This document shows, piece after piece, positions 8,741 through 17,110 of a stretch of DNA of 64,000 nucleotides (position 1 is its first letter; each line of letters begins with the position of its first letter). The position numbers and the translations under genes were made by a program. The stretch is from Hyphomonadaceae bacterium (lineage in GTDB: Bacteria > Pseudomonadota > Alphaproteobacteria > Caulobacterales > Aquidulcibacteraceae), in the NCBI GenBank assembly GCA_023384105.1, contig JAHDXR010000012.1, forward strand, positions 1 through 64,000. The letters are read 5' to 3'. The notes beneath the pieces were generated by a model. That model did no database searches. It was not told the DNA's origin and saw nothing but the letters and a program-made list of their open reading frames with translations.

Positions 8741-9616
8741 TCAGCGCGTCGGTTGGGCGGCGGGCGCGGACGGTTGCGCGGGCGCCTGGCTCGGGGCCGC
8801 GCCTTCGGGCGCGGGCAGCGCGCCGCCTTGCGCCGTGATCCACTGCTCCCAATCGGCGCGGCTGACCACGTGGATTTCAATCGGCATATAGGCGTGATTG
8901 ACGCCGCACAGCTCGTAGCACTGGCCGTAGATCACCGAACCGACCGGCACCATCGACGAGTCGACGTTGAACCAGCCTTCGTTCACGCGCCCCTGGATCG
9001 CATCTTCCTTCACGCCGAACGCGGGCACGCCGAAGGAGTGGATCACGTCGTTGGACGTCACCAGCACGCGGACGGTGGTGTCGGCGGGCACCAGCAGCGG
9101 CTCCGTCGTCGCCAGCAGATAAGGGCGGTTCTGCGCGCGCGCCTCATCTTCCGGCAGCAGGTTGGCGGTGATGGCGACGCCCTGGTCCGGATACTCGAAA
9201 TTCCAGAACCAGGAATTGCCCGTCACCTTGAGCGTGATCTCAGCGTCTTCCGGGATGCGCTCCTGCGCATAAAGCAGCGGGAACGACTTCCACGCGATCG
9301 CGACCAGGATCAGCACCGGCACGATGGTCCAGATCACTTCGACCAGCATGTTGTGGGTGAATTTGCGCGGCGTCGGATTGGCGCGGCGATTGTAGCGCAC
9401 GATCACCCACAGCAGCAGCGCCAGCACGAACAGCGTGATGGCGACGATGATCGTGAGCAGAAAGCTGTGGAAATCGTGAATCTGACTCATGATGCCGGTG
9501 GCCGGCGCCTGCAGATCCAAGCCCTGCGGCGTCGGCGCGCCAACGGCGGCGTGTGCTGTGCCTGCAAGCGACACTACGCTCGCCGTCAAACCTGCGATCA
9601 AAGCACTTCGCCTCAC
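8741..9616 (-). CDS. ctaC: Cytochrome c oxidase subunit II
   Basis: Subunit II of the oxidase, 291 aa, which takes electrons from cytochrome c through the CuA centre. It has a signal peptide (cleavage plausible after AHA near residue 24), two membrane helices (about residues 48-68 and 90-110) and a cupredoxin domain with CuA ligands in DVIHSFG and [12 protein letters not shown]. The C-terminus has an extra Ala/Pro/Gln-rich tail of about 25 residues. The start is GTG, supported by AGGAGG eight bases upstream. First gene of the cox operon, divergent from a TPR gene. Confidence 0.97.
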   Translation of the reverse strand: MRRSALIAGLTASVVSLAGTAHAAVGAPTPQGLDLQAPATGIMSQIHDFHSFLLTIIVAITLFVLALLLWVIVRYNRRANPTPRKFTHNMLVEVIWTIVPVLILVAIAWKSFPLLYAQERIPEDAEITLKVTGNSWFWNFEYPDQGVAITANLLPEDEARAQNRPYLLATTEPLLVPADTTVRVLVTSNDVIHSFGVPAFGVKEDAIQGRVNEGWFNVDSSMVPVGSVIYGQCYELCGVNHAYMPIEIHVVSRADWEQWITAQGGALPAPEGAAPSQAPAQPSAPAAQPTR

Positions 9617-9741
9617 GCAATGATCCTCCTCAAGACTCAGCGTCGGTATGGCGCGCGCCGAAGCCGCCGCCTATAGTCGCAGGGCGCGGCTTTTGACCGC
9701 GCCTTGCCGTTCTGTAAGTCTTCTAGTTAGGGGGAGCTAGC
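9617..9741. promoter_or_regulatory. Divergent promoter region between ctaC and TPR gene
   Basis: This 125-base gap must hold the promoter of the cox operon (minus) and possibly of the TPR gene (plus). On the plus strand TTGACC (9693-9698) is followed 16 bases later by TAAGTC, a weak sigma-70-like pair; on the minus strand TATAGG lies near 9670 without a good -35. Strong Shine-Dalgarno sequences are seen on both sides (AGGAGG for ctaC, GGGGGAG for the TPR gene). No clear operator palindrome was found. Confidence 0.35.
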
Positions 9742-10386
9742 ATGATCCGCGCTTGGCTTCCAAGGCGCTTCTCGGCAAGCGCTCCAGCGCTGGCGCTCCT
9801 TATAGCTGCGGCCGCCGCCACCGCGGCGCCGGCGCAAGACCCGCGCACGGAGCCGCGCTCCGTCACCGTGATCGGCGGCGACGCCAGCGCCAATCGCTGC
9901 GCCGCAGCGGTCATGGCCAATAACATCGCCGACGCAACGATCGACACCTGCACCCGCGCCCTGAGCTACCGGCGCATCACCCGGGAGGCCCAAGTCCAGG
10001 TGCTGGTGAACCGGGGCGTCACCCATCTGCGCCGGGGGGAGAACGAACTGGCCGTCGCCGACTTCGACGCCGTCCTGGCCATCGACCGCCGCAACGCCGA
10101 GGCCCACCTGAACCGCGGCGCGGCGCTGCTCCAGATGCAGCAGCACGGGCCGGCCATCGCCGCGATCACCGAGGCGCTGAGCCTGGGGGTCCGCGAGCCG
10201 CACAAGGCGTATCTGAACCGCGGCATCGCCCGCGAGGCCCTGGGCGATCTCCGCGGCGCCTATGAAGACTACGATACCGCCCTCCAGATCCAGCCGGATT
10301 GGGGGCCCGCCAGCGCCGAACTGGCCCGGTTCGCCCTCGGCCGCCGCGAGCATCTCGCCAACGTTCTGGACACCCCCACGCCCTGA
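9742..10386 (+). CDS. Exported tetratricopeptide-repeat protein
   Basis: A 214-residue protein with a signal peptide (hydrophobic core about residues 14-30, cleavage plausible after PAQ/AQD) and three TPR motifs between about residues 85 and 190, recognisable as LVNRGVTHLRRGENELAVADFDAVL, AHLNRGAALLQ and YLNRGIAREALGDLRGAYEDYDTAL. The N-terminal segment carries a Cys pair (NRCAAAV and DTCTRAL) that could form a disulfide. TPR proteins act as scaffolds; no partner can be named. The start is supported by a GGGGGAG ribosome-binding site. It lies between the cox operon and tldD. Confidence 0.85.
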   Translation: MIRAWLPRRFSASAPALALLIAAAAATAAPAQDPRTEPRSVTVIGGDASANRCAAAVMANNIADATIDTCTRALSYRRITREAQVQVLVNRGVTHLRRGENELAVADFDAVLAIDRRNAEAHLNRGAALLQMQQHGPAIAAITEALSLGVREPHKAYLNRGIAREALGDLRGAYEDYDTALQIQPDWGPASAELARFALGRREHLANVLDTPTP

Positions 10387-10469
10387 TCGGCGTGCGAAGG
10401 GCGAACGCCCCGCCGCGCCGAGACCCGACTCGCCTCCTATATTGAACGGCGACACCCGAGGAGAGACCG

Positions 10470-11888
10470 ATGGCCGATGGCGCCCCCCACCTGGAAGAAG
10501 CCGCCGAGATGGACTGGGACGCCGCCCGCCGCATCCTGGCCGAGGCCGCCAGCGGCGCCGACGACGGCGAGATTTTCGTCGAGGACAGCCGCGCCGAGAG
10601 TTTCTTCTGGGACGACGGCCGGCTGAAATCGGCCTCCTATGACGCCAGCCAGGGCTTCGGCCTTCGCGTCGTCGCCGGCGAGCGGGCGGGCTACGGCCAC
10701 GCCAGCGTGCTGGAGACCGAAGCGATCGAACGCGCCGCCCAGGCCGCCGCCGCGGTGAAGATGGGTCACCAGGGGACGCTCGACGTGAGCCCGGCGCGGG
10801 TGAACCGGCGCCTCTACGCCGACTTCGATCCGATCGAGTCCCCGAGCTTCACCGCCAAGACCGACCTGCTGGCGGAGATCGACGCCTACTGCCGCGCCAA
10901 GGACCCGCGCGTCGTGCAGGTCGCCGCCAACCTGTCGGGCGCCTATCGCGGCCTCACCATCCTGCGCCCGGACGGCGCCAAGCTTTCCGACAACCGGCCG
11001 CTGGTGCGGATCAACATCTCGGTCACGGTCGAGCGCGACGGCCGGCGCGAGTCCGGCTCGGCCGGCGCGGGCGGGCGCGAGCCGTATGAGGTTTTCACCT
11101 CACCCGAGCGCTGGAAGGCGCTGGCCGACGAGGCGCTGCGCATCGCGCTCGTGAACCTCGACGCCATCCCCGCCCCCGCCGGCGAGATGGACGTCGTGCT
11201 CGGTCCGGGTTGGCCGGGCGTGCTGCTGCACGAAGCGGTCGGTCACGGACTTGAGGGCGACTTCAACCGCAAAGGCACGAGCGCCTTCTCCGGCATGGTC
11301 GGCCAGCGCGTCGCCTCGCCGGGCGTCACCGTGGTCGACGACGGCACGCTGGAAAACCGCCGCGGCTCGCTCACCATCGACGACGAAGGCACGCCGACGC
11401 AGCGCACCGTGCTGATCGAGGACGGCATCCTCAAAGGCTATCTGCAGGACCGCATGAACGCGCGCCTCACCGGCGTCGCGCCAACCGGCTCGGGCCGGCG
11501 CGAAAGCTACGCCCACAGGCCGATGCCGCGCATGACCAACACCTTCATGACCGCCGGCGACAAAGACCCCGGCGAAATCCTCGCCTCCCTGAAGCGCGGC
11601 GTCTACGCAGTTAATTTCGGCGGCGGACAGGTCGACATCACGTCCGGCAAGTTCGTGTTCCAGTGCACCGAGGCCTACCTGGTCGAAGACGGCAGGATCA
11701 AAGCACCGATCAAAGGCGCCACCCTGATCGGCGACGGCCCTTCCGCACTGACGCGCGTGACCATGATCGGCAACGACCTCAAGCTCGACGAAGGCGTCGG
11801 CACCTGCGGCAAAGGCGGGCAGAGCGTCCCGGTCGGAGTCGGCCAGCCCACGCTGTACATCAAGGGTCTGACGGTCGGCGGCATGTAG
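10470..11888 (+). CDS. tldD: Metalloprotease TldD
   Basis: 472-aa TldD, the catalytic subunit of the TldD/TldE (PmbA) zinc protease that unfolds and degrades small peptides and matures microcin-type peptides in other bacteria. The zinc motif HEAVGH is at residues 254-259 followed by GLEGDFNRKG; the C-terminal part has GFGGGQVDITSGKF-like and TCGKGGQ motifs typical of the family. The start at 10470 has GAGGAGA eight bases upstream. The partner gene pmbA is present in this window at 30.8 kb but is not adjacent, as is usual. tldD next to ctaC is a conserved alphaproteobacterial order. Confidence 0.96.
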   Translation: MADGAPHLEEAAEMDWDAARRILAEAASGADDGEIFVEDSRAESFFWDDGRLKSASYDASQGFGLRVVAGERAGYGHASVLETEAIERAAQAAAAVKMGHQGTLDVSPARVNRRLYADFDPIESPSFTAKTDLLAEIDAYCRAKDPRVVQVAANLSGAYRGLTILRPDGAKLSDNRPLVRINISVTVERDGRRESGSAGAGGREPYEVFTSPERWKALADEALRIALVNLDAIPAPAGEMDVVLGPGWPGVLLHEAVGHGLEGDFNRKGTSAFSGMVGQRVASPGVTVVDDGTLENRRGSLTIDDEGTPTQRTVLIEDGILKGYLQDRMNARLTGVAPTGSGRRESYAHRPMPRMTNTFMTAGDKDPGEILASLKRGVYAVNFGGGQVDITSGKFVFQCTEAYLVEDGRIKAPIKGATLIGDGPSALTRVTMIGNDLKLDEGVGTCGKGGQSVPVGVGQPTLYIKGLTVGGM

Positions 11889-11965
11889 GCCGAAGGCCCC
11901 GATTTACAATTCCGAGAATCGAAGCAGAAGCTTGCGCATCCCAATGTCTGGGGAGGTTGATAGCT

Positions 11966-12046
11966 ATGGCTGCTAAGAAGAAGACGGCGACCAAGGTCGC
12001 CAAGGCCGCGCCGAAGGCGAAAGCCAAGAAGGCCAAGAAGAAGTAA
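11966..12046 (+). CDS. 26-residue Lys/Ala-rich basic protein (histone H1-tail-like)
   Basis: A very short gene starting MAAKKKTATK and continuing as a run of Lys, Ala and Pro to a TAA at 12046; 13 of 26 residues are lysine. It has a good ribosome-binding site (GGGGAGG, 9 bases before the ATG) and is followed 25 bases later by a strong intrinsic terminator, which is why I accept it as a gene. The composition resembles the tails of bacterial histone H1-like (HC1/AlgP-type) proteins, which bind DNA without sequence preference. The function is unknown; nucleic acid binding is an inference from charge alone. Confidence 0.7.
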   Translation: MAAKKKTATKVAKAAPKAKAKKAKKK

Positions 12047-12070
12047 GCTTCTTCACGCCGGAAATTACGA

Positions 12071-12106
12071 ACGCCGCCGGGGTCGCTCCCGGCGGCGTTT
12101 TCGTTT
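12071..12106 (+). terminator. Intrinsic terminator after tldD / Lys-rich gene
   Basis: A perfect 11-bp stem (ACGCCGCCGGG / CCCGGCGGCGT, 12071-12081 with 12088-12098) with a 6-base loop GTCGCT is followed by TTTCGTTTTC. This is a canonical rho-independent terminator in plus orientation and ends the tldD/small-gene transcript before the TonB-dependent receptor gene. Confidence 0.88.
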
Positions 12107-12278
12107 TCAGTCGTCGTGCGCGCCCGCCGCTTCGTCGCATTGCAGGCGGCGGCGCCCCGAAAAAACCGCCACGCCCCGCATCTATGTCAGCCGCTGCAAT
12201 CATCCTGAAACATGCAGCCGCGCCTTTGCGCGCGAGCAGCACGCCGCGGGAGACGGCGCGACGGGAGGGACCGAACGA

Positions 12279-14390
12279 ATGCTGGGACGCATGATGGCGT
12301 CGGCGCTCGCGCTGACCGGCATGGCGTACGCGCAGGCGCCGGGCGAAGGCGAAACCGGCGTTACTCCGCCGGATTGCCTGCCGACGCCGCAATGCGCGGC
12401 GGCGCCCGTGCAGTCCAGCGCCGACCGCGTCGTCTACGACGCCGGCTTCTTCCGCCAGTACAATCCCTCGAACGCGCTCGACATGGTGCGCCAGACGCCC
12501 GGCTTTGCGCTCAATGGCGGCGATGACCGGCGCGGTTTCTCGGGCGCCGTCGGCAACCTGCTGATCGACGGCCTGCGCCCCAGCACGAAAAGCCAATCGC
12601 TCGACGGGATTCTCTCGCGCATTCCGGCGAACCAGGTCGTGCGCGTCGAGATTCTGCGCGGCGCGGCCGTTGCGGGCGATGCGTCCGGCCAATCGACCCT
12701 GCTCAACATCGTGCGCACGCCGAGCGCCGGCAGCGGCGTCTGGGAAGCGGGCTTCGAGCTGACCTCGCGCGATGTGCCCGCCCCGCGCGGCGAGATTTCC
12801 TATTCGGGCCGCAACGGCAACGTCGAATACGGCGTCGGCGCCTCGATCTACAGCCAGTATCGCGATCTGCCCGGTTGGCGCGCCTTCTACGACGGCGCCG
12901 GCGCATACGCGGGCCGCACCGAGACGCCCTCGCCGCGCGACACGCGCGAAGGCGCCGTCAACGGCAACATCGCCTTCCCGCTCGCCGGCGGCCGGCTCAG
13001 CGCGACCGGCCAGATCGACGGCTTCCGCTTCCACGCCGACAACGACTTCTATCGCTTCGACGCCGCCGACAATCCGGTCGGCGCACACCTGCAGGACTTC
13101 ACCGAAGAGAATGTCGGGTTTGAAGTGGGCGTGAACTACGATCGCGACCTCGGCCCCTGGTCGATGGCGCTGATCGGTCTCGTCAACCGCAGCCGGTACG
13201 ACAGCGACGAGGTCAATTCCTTCCATGACGGCGCCGGCACGCTCACCGGCGCGTTCCTGCAGGACATTCGCCAGGAGTCGGGCGAGACCATCGCGCGGGG
13301 GACGCTGGCGCGTCCCATCGGCGCGCGCCAGCGCATCGAGTTCGGCGCCGAAGCGGCGTTCAACTCGCTCGACCAGGAACTCGACGTCGGCGGCTCGCCG
13401 CCGCCGCCGGTGTTCGCCAACGCCAACGTGCTGATCGAGGAGGAACGCGCCGAGCTGTTCGGCTCGCACTCGTTCCGCCCTGCCGACAACTGGTCGATCG
13501 ACACGCGCCTCGCCTGGGAAACGTCGACCTTCACCTTCACCGGCGACACCAATCAGGAGGTCGAGCTTTCGTACTGGAAGCCGTCGCTGCAGATTTCACG
13601 CACCTTCGCCGGCAACAACCAGGTGCGCGCCCGGATTTACCGCGATGTCGGCCAGATCGATTTCGGCGATTTCGTCTCGGCGGCGTCGACCGCCGACGCC
13701 ATCATCTCCGGCGGCAACCCCGATCTCGTGCCGCAGACCTCCTGGATCGCCGAACTCGGCGCCGATCTCCGCTACAATGGCGCAGCGCTCAGCCTCACGC
13801 TCTCGCATCACCAGATCACCGACGTGGCCGACGTCGTCTACATTCCCGCCGCCGGCTTCGATGCGCCGGGCAATATCGGCGACGGCGAGGTGACGCGGCT
13901 CGACGTCAATTTCTCCACGCCCGTGCCTCTGATCCCGGGCGGGCGCCTCACCATCGAAGGCTATCTGCGCGACACCGAAGTCACCGACCCGTTCACCGGC
14001 CGGCAGCGCATCATCTCGTTCGCGCCGGAGTCCCAACTGGAGATCAGTTTCCGCCAGGACCTGCCGGACCTGCGCTTCTCCTGGGGCGTGGAAGTGTTCA
14101 AGGAAGGCGAGTTCCAGGCCTATCGCTTCAACGAGATCGACACCAACGAGGAAGGCCCCTGGGTCGACCTGTTCGTCGAAACCACGGCGCTGCCCAACAA
14201 CGCCAAGCTGCGCGTCTGGGCGGCGAACATCTTCGACGGCGACGTGCGCCGCGACCGCCGCTTCTTCAACGAGCCCGACGGCTCGGGCGGCATTCTCGGC
14301 CGGCGCGGCGCCAACACCAGCCGCGAGCTGCGCCGGCGCCAGTTCGCAAGCGCGCCGTGGCTCATCGTGGAATTGAGCGGCAGCTTCTGA
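12279..14390 (+). CDS. TonB-dependent outer membrane receptor
   Basis: 703-aa TonB-dependent receptor. A signal peptide is present (MLGRMMASALALTGMAYAQA). The plug domain spans about residues 50-165, with RQTPGFAL, GNLLIDGLRPSTKS and VVRVEILRGA motifs; the remainder is an alternating hydrophobic beta-barrel ending in the terminal-Phe signature LIVELSGSF. TonB receptors import scarce ligands such as iron chelates, cobalamin or oligosaccharides; no neighbouring transporter, hydrolase or anti-sigma gene indicates the substrate. The start is supported by GGGAGG 11 bases upstream. An N-terminal extension for sigma signalling is not seen. Confidence 0.92.
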   Translation: MLGRMMASALALTGMAYAQAPGEGETGVTPPDCLPTPQCAAAPVQSSADRVVYDAGFFRQYNPSNALDMVRQTPGFALNGGDDRRGFSGAVGNLLIDGLRPSTKSQSLDGILSRIPANQVVRVEILRGAAVAGDASGQSTLLNIVRTPSAGSGVWEAGFELTSRDVPAPRGEISYSGRNGNVEYGVGASIYSQYRDLPGWRAFYDGAGAYAGRTETPSPRDTREGAVNGNIAFPLAGGRLSATGQIDGFRFHADNDFYRFDAADNPVGAHLQDFTEENVGFEVGVNYDRDLGPWSMALIGLVNRSRYDSDEVNSFHDGAGTLTGAFLQDIRQESGETIARGTLARPIGARQRIEFGAEAAFNSLDQELDVGGSPPPPVFANANVLIEEERAELFGSHSFRPADNWSIDTRLAWETSTFTFTGDTNQEVELSYWKPSLQISRTFAGNNQVRARIYRDVGQIDFGDFVSAASTADAIISGGNPDLVPQTSWIAELGADLRYNGAALSLTLSHHQITDVADVVYIPAAGFDAPGNIGDGEVTRLDVNFSTPVPLIPGGRLTIEGYLRDTEVTDPFTGRQRIISFAPESQLEISFRQDLPDLRFSWGVEVFKEGEFQAYRFNEIDTNEEGPWVDLFVETTALPNNAKLRVWAANIFDGDVRRDRRFFNEPDGSGGILGRRGANTSRELRRRQFASAPWLIVELSGSF

Positions 14391-14396
14391 CCCGTT

Positions 14397-14466
14397 TGGA
14401 CCGCCGGCGATCCTCTCCAGCACTCGTTCACCCCGTTCTGGGCTGAAGATAAACGCCGGCGGTCCA
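14397..14466. repeat. Palindromic intergenic element, copy 1
   Basis: A 70-base element directly after the receptor gene with perfect 13-bp arms, TGGACCGCCGGCG (14397-14409) and its complement (14454-14466). The interior shows no ORF. It shares arm sequence with the elements at 46226-46325 and 62292-62382. It could fold as a stem-loop in the 3' UTR of the receptor transcript. Confidence 0.75.
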
Positions 14467-14511
14467 TCCCACACTTGCCGCGTTCCGCGCGCGGCGTACA
14501 AAATCGCCCTT

Positions 14512-15444
14512 ATGGTTCTCCGCTCGACATCCCTCGCCGCGCTCGTCCTGCTCGCCGCCTGCGTTGCGCCGGGAGACGATGCGCCGTCTGCGCGCCCGGC
14601 GCCGCTTGCGAGCGAAGCGGTCCTCGCCGCCGCCGAGCAGGCGCCGCTCCAGCGCGGCAATCTCGAATGGAACCGGCCGTTCGAACCGTTCACGGTGATC
14701 GGCAACATCCATTATGTCGGGATGGACGGGATCGGCGCCTATCTGATCACGACGCCGGACGGCCACATCCTGCTCGACGGCGGCTTCGCGCAGAGCGCGC
14801 CGGCCATCATCGCCAATATCGAACGCCTGGGCTTCGACATCGCCGACGTGCGCTACCTGCTCAACAGCCACGCCCACCACGATCACGCCGCGGGCCTTGC
14901 CCGGCTGCAGCGCGCCAGCGGCGCGCAGATGATCGCGAGCGCGCCCGATTGGCCCGCGCTCGAAGCCGGCCGCTTTCCGTTCGGACCGTCGGAAGCGGTG
15001 CGGTTTCCGCCCGTGCGCGTCGATCGCGTCATCGCCGACGGCGAAACGGTCGCGCTGGGCGGCGTCGCGCTCACCGCCCACATCACGCCGGGCCATACCC
15101 CAGGCTGCACCTCGTGGAGCATGGACGTCGCCGGCGCGGACGGCGCGCGCCATCGCGCGTTCTTCCATTGCAGCGCGACGGTGGCCGGTCAGAGCCTGAT
15201 CCCGCCCGCCTATCCGACGATCGTCGCCGACTTCCAGTCCACGTTCGCGCGCGTGCGCGAGATCGACGCCGACGTGCTGCTCACCAACCATCCGGGGTTC
15301 ATGGACATGCATGCGCGGCGCGCGCGCCAGATCGCCGGCGACGCCGATGCGTTCGTCGACCCGGAGGCGCTCGATGCGTTCAATGATCGTCTGGAGCGCG
15401 CCTTCCACGCCGAACTCGCCCGCCAGAGCGCAACGCAGCGCTAA
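14512..15444 (+). CDS. Subclass B3 metallo-beta-lactamase-like lipoprotein
   Basis: 310-aa metallo-beta-lactamase-fold hydrolase of the B3 type. Zinc ligands are visible: H120, H122, D124 and H125 in SHAHHDHAAG, the His of GHTPGCTSW, and the His of TNHPGFMDM, which is the B3 arrangement with HCSATVAG in place of the Cys ligand of B1/B2. The N-terminus is a lipoprotein signal with lipobox LLAAC (Cys17), so the enzyme is probably anchored in the outer membrane facing the periplasm. B3 enzymes hydrolyse beta-lactams including carbapenems, but environmental members may have weak or other activities. The neighbours are not resistance genes, and no mobile element flanks it apart from a small palindromic repeat. 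Confidence 0.88.
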   Translation: MVLRSTSLAALVLLAACVAPGDDAPSARPAPLASEAVLAAAEQAPLQRGNLEWNRPFEPFTVIGNIHYVGMDGIGAYLITTPDGHILLDGGFAQSAPAIIANIERLGFDIADVRYLLNSHAHHDHAAGLARLQRASGAQMIASAPDWPALEAGRFPFGPSEAVRFPPVRVDRVIADGETVALGGVALTAHITPGHTPGCTSWSMDVAGADGARHRAFFHCSATVAGQSLIPPAYPTIVADFQSTFARVREIDADVLLTNHPGFMDMHARRARQIAGDADAFVDPEALDAFNDRLERAFHAELARQSATQR

Positions 15445-15456
15445 GGGGCCGCCGCG

Positions 15457-16842
15457 TCAGCGCGAGCGCGGCGCGCGCCGCTTCGCCGCCGGCGCCGGGC
15501 CCTCGGTCTCGAACATCGGGTTCGCGTCCCAGAGGCCGGCGAACGGCGCGTCCTGCAGATAATCCGGCAGCCGCGCGCTCAACGCCTTCTCATTGGCGAC
15601 GGAAATGATCTGCTGATCCTTGGTCATGGCGCGCAGCGTATCGGCGTTGATGTCGCCGATCAGGTCCGAGCTTTCCTTCGCCATCAGATGATTGGCGACG
15701 CCGAACAATTGGAATACGCCGGCATTGTTGAAGATGGTGCGCCAGTCCTTCGGATAGAGCCGCTGCAGCTGCGACAGGTCCTGGAAGAACGGCCACACCT
15801 GCAGGCCATAGCCGCGCAGCAGCGTCATCGACTGGCGCAGGGGGCCGAATTCGCCGAGTTGGGCGCACTCGTCGAGCAGGAACAGAGTCGAACGCTTCGG
15901 GCGGCGCTTGCGGCCCATCACCGTGAGCATGAGCGCGCCGACCCAGAGCCGCAGCAGCGCGCCGTGGCTTTCGAGCTTGTCCGGCGGGATGACGATGTAG
16001 ATCGTCATCGGATCGCCGCGGCGCACCGCGTCGAGGCTGATGGTCGACTTCGACAGCGACCGCAGCGCCGAATCCGAGTTCACCACCTTCAGATACGATT
16101 GCGCGGTCGAGAGAATGCCCGAGCGGGTCTGCTCGGTGATCGGCAGGAAGCTCGAAATGTTCTGCTTCGACAGCCGGTTCAGGTTCTCGTGGCTCTCGAT
16201 CAGCGCGGCGAGATTATAGACCGCGTCGTCGCTCATCAGGATTTCGCGCACCTTGCCGAAATGGCGTTCGCTCTTCGGCGCTGTCTCCGCCACCGCCGCG
16301 ATCACGCCCGACATCAGCGAGCGGCCCCAATTGTCCCAGAACGGCTCCTTGTGGAAGCCGACATCGCCGGCGAGCAGCGAAGCCAGCATCTCGGCGTCGG
16401 CGTCGAGCAGCGCGCCCGGCCGGTTGAACAGGTCGAACGGGTTCAGGCTGTCGGTGCGCTTGGAGACCGCGCCGAACGGGTCGAGCAGGCGGACCTCCTG
16501 GCCCATCTCCTTGCGCCGGCGGGCGGTGACGTGCCAAGTCTCGCCCTTGGGGTCGATGACGATCACCGAGCCCTCGAACCGCAGCAGGTTGGGGATGATG
16601 ACGCTGCGGCCCTTGCCGGCGCCGGTCGGGGCGATGGTCACCAGATGGCGGTCCTCGCCGTAGAGGATGGGCGCTTCGCCCTCGACCGCCGGCTCCGCCG
16701 CGCGCGGCGTGCCGAAGCCCATCGGCAGCTTGCCGCCGTCGTCCGCCTTCCAGCCGAGCAGCAGGTCCATGACCTCGGGGCGCGCCGCCGCCGAAGCCTC
16801 CGAGGGCTTCTTTCTGGAGCGGGTCGTGCGCGCGCGGGTCAT
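15457..16842 (-). CDS. VirD4/TraG-like conjugative coupling ATPase, orphan
   Basis: About 461 aa related to type IV secretion coupling proteins, which pump DNA or protein substrates into the translocation channel. Walker A is PTGAGKG near residues 72-79, Walker B is LFLLDECAQL near residue 290, and the VirD4-specific VIDPKGE, NPFDLF and GLQVWPFFQDLSQL blocks are present. The usual N-terminal membrane helices are absent, so it should be soluble or need a partner. No other type IV secretion, relaxase or mobilisation gene is visible within the window. ATG 16842 is preferred because GGGGAGGT precedes it; an upstream GTG is possible. It converges with the beta-lactamase gene, 12 bases apart. Confidence 0.85.
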   Translation of the reverse strand: MTRARTTRSRKKPSEASAAARPEVMDLLLGWKADDGGKLPMGFGTPRAAEPAVEGEAPILYGEDRHLVTIAPTGAGKGRSVIIPNLLRFEGSVIVIDPKGETWHVTARRRKEMGQEVRLLDPFGAVSKRTDSLNPFDLFNRPGALLDADAEMLASLLAGDVGFHKEPFWDNWGRSLMSGVIAAVAETAPKSERHFGKVREILMSDDAVYNLAALIESHENLNRLSKQNISSFLPITEQTRSGILSTAQSYLKVVNSDSALRSLSKSTISLDAVRRGDPMTIYIVIPPDKLESHGALLRLWVGALMLTVMGRKRRPKRSTLFLLDECAQLGEFGPLRQSMTLLRGYGLQVWPFFQDLSQLQRLYPKDWRTIFNNAGVFQLFGVANHLMAKESSDLIGDINADTLRAMTKDQQIISVANEKALSARLPDYLQDAPFAGLWDANPMFETEGPAPAAKRRAPRSR

Positions 16843-17000
16843 AAGCACCTCCCCTCGGCCGCTGGGAGGATACGCGGCCGGGAATCGAACCTAGTCAAAA
16901 ATCGAGGCCGGACCCGAGCCGGAATGCGGCGGAACCGCCGAACCCGTTAAGGCCAGGGACGAGGCGCCGTTCTGGCCCCGCCGGAAACTACATCAGCCGG

Positions 17001-17038
17001 AAAAAATCCCCGGCGCAACGGCTTGACGCCGTTCGGGG
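17001..17038 (-). terminator. Intrinsic terminator downstream of the POT transporter
   Basis: On the minus strand, CCCCG and CGGGG outer arms (17034-17038 with 17008-17012) enclose a perfect AACGGC/GCCGTT inner stem around a 5-base loop, followed by ATTTTTTCC. This is a good rho-independent terminator for the transporter gene that ends at 17111. Confidence 0.75.
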
Positions 17039-17058
17039 CATAACTATCCGACAAAGCT

Positions 17059-17085
17059 AATCGCCGGCCCTTTGGACCGGCGATT
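17059..17085. other. Hairpin-forming inverted repeat
   Basis: AATCGCCGG (17059-17067) and its perfect complement (17077-17085) flank a 9-base centre, giving a stable stem between the transporter stop and the terminator at 17001-17038. On the plus strand it is followed by GCCTTGTTTTAT, so it could also stop plus-strand transcription. It may protect the transporter mRNA 3' end. Confidence 0.55.
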
Positions 17086-17110
17086 GCCTTGTTTTATAAC
17101 GTTTTTATTC

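Noticed and set aside
16865-16900. A tRNA gene on the minus strand near GGTTCGATTCCC
   Set aside because: The T-arm-like piece has one mismatched stem pair, and no acceptor, D-arm or anticodon arm can be formed upstream; at most it is a fragment.
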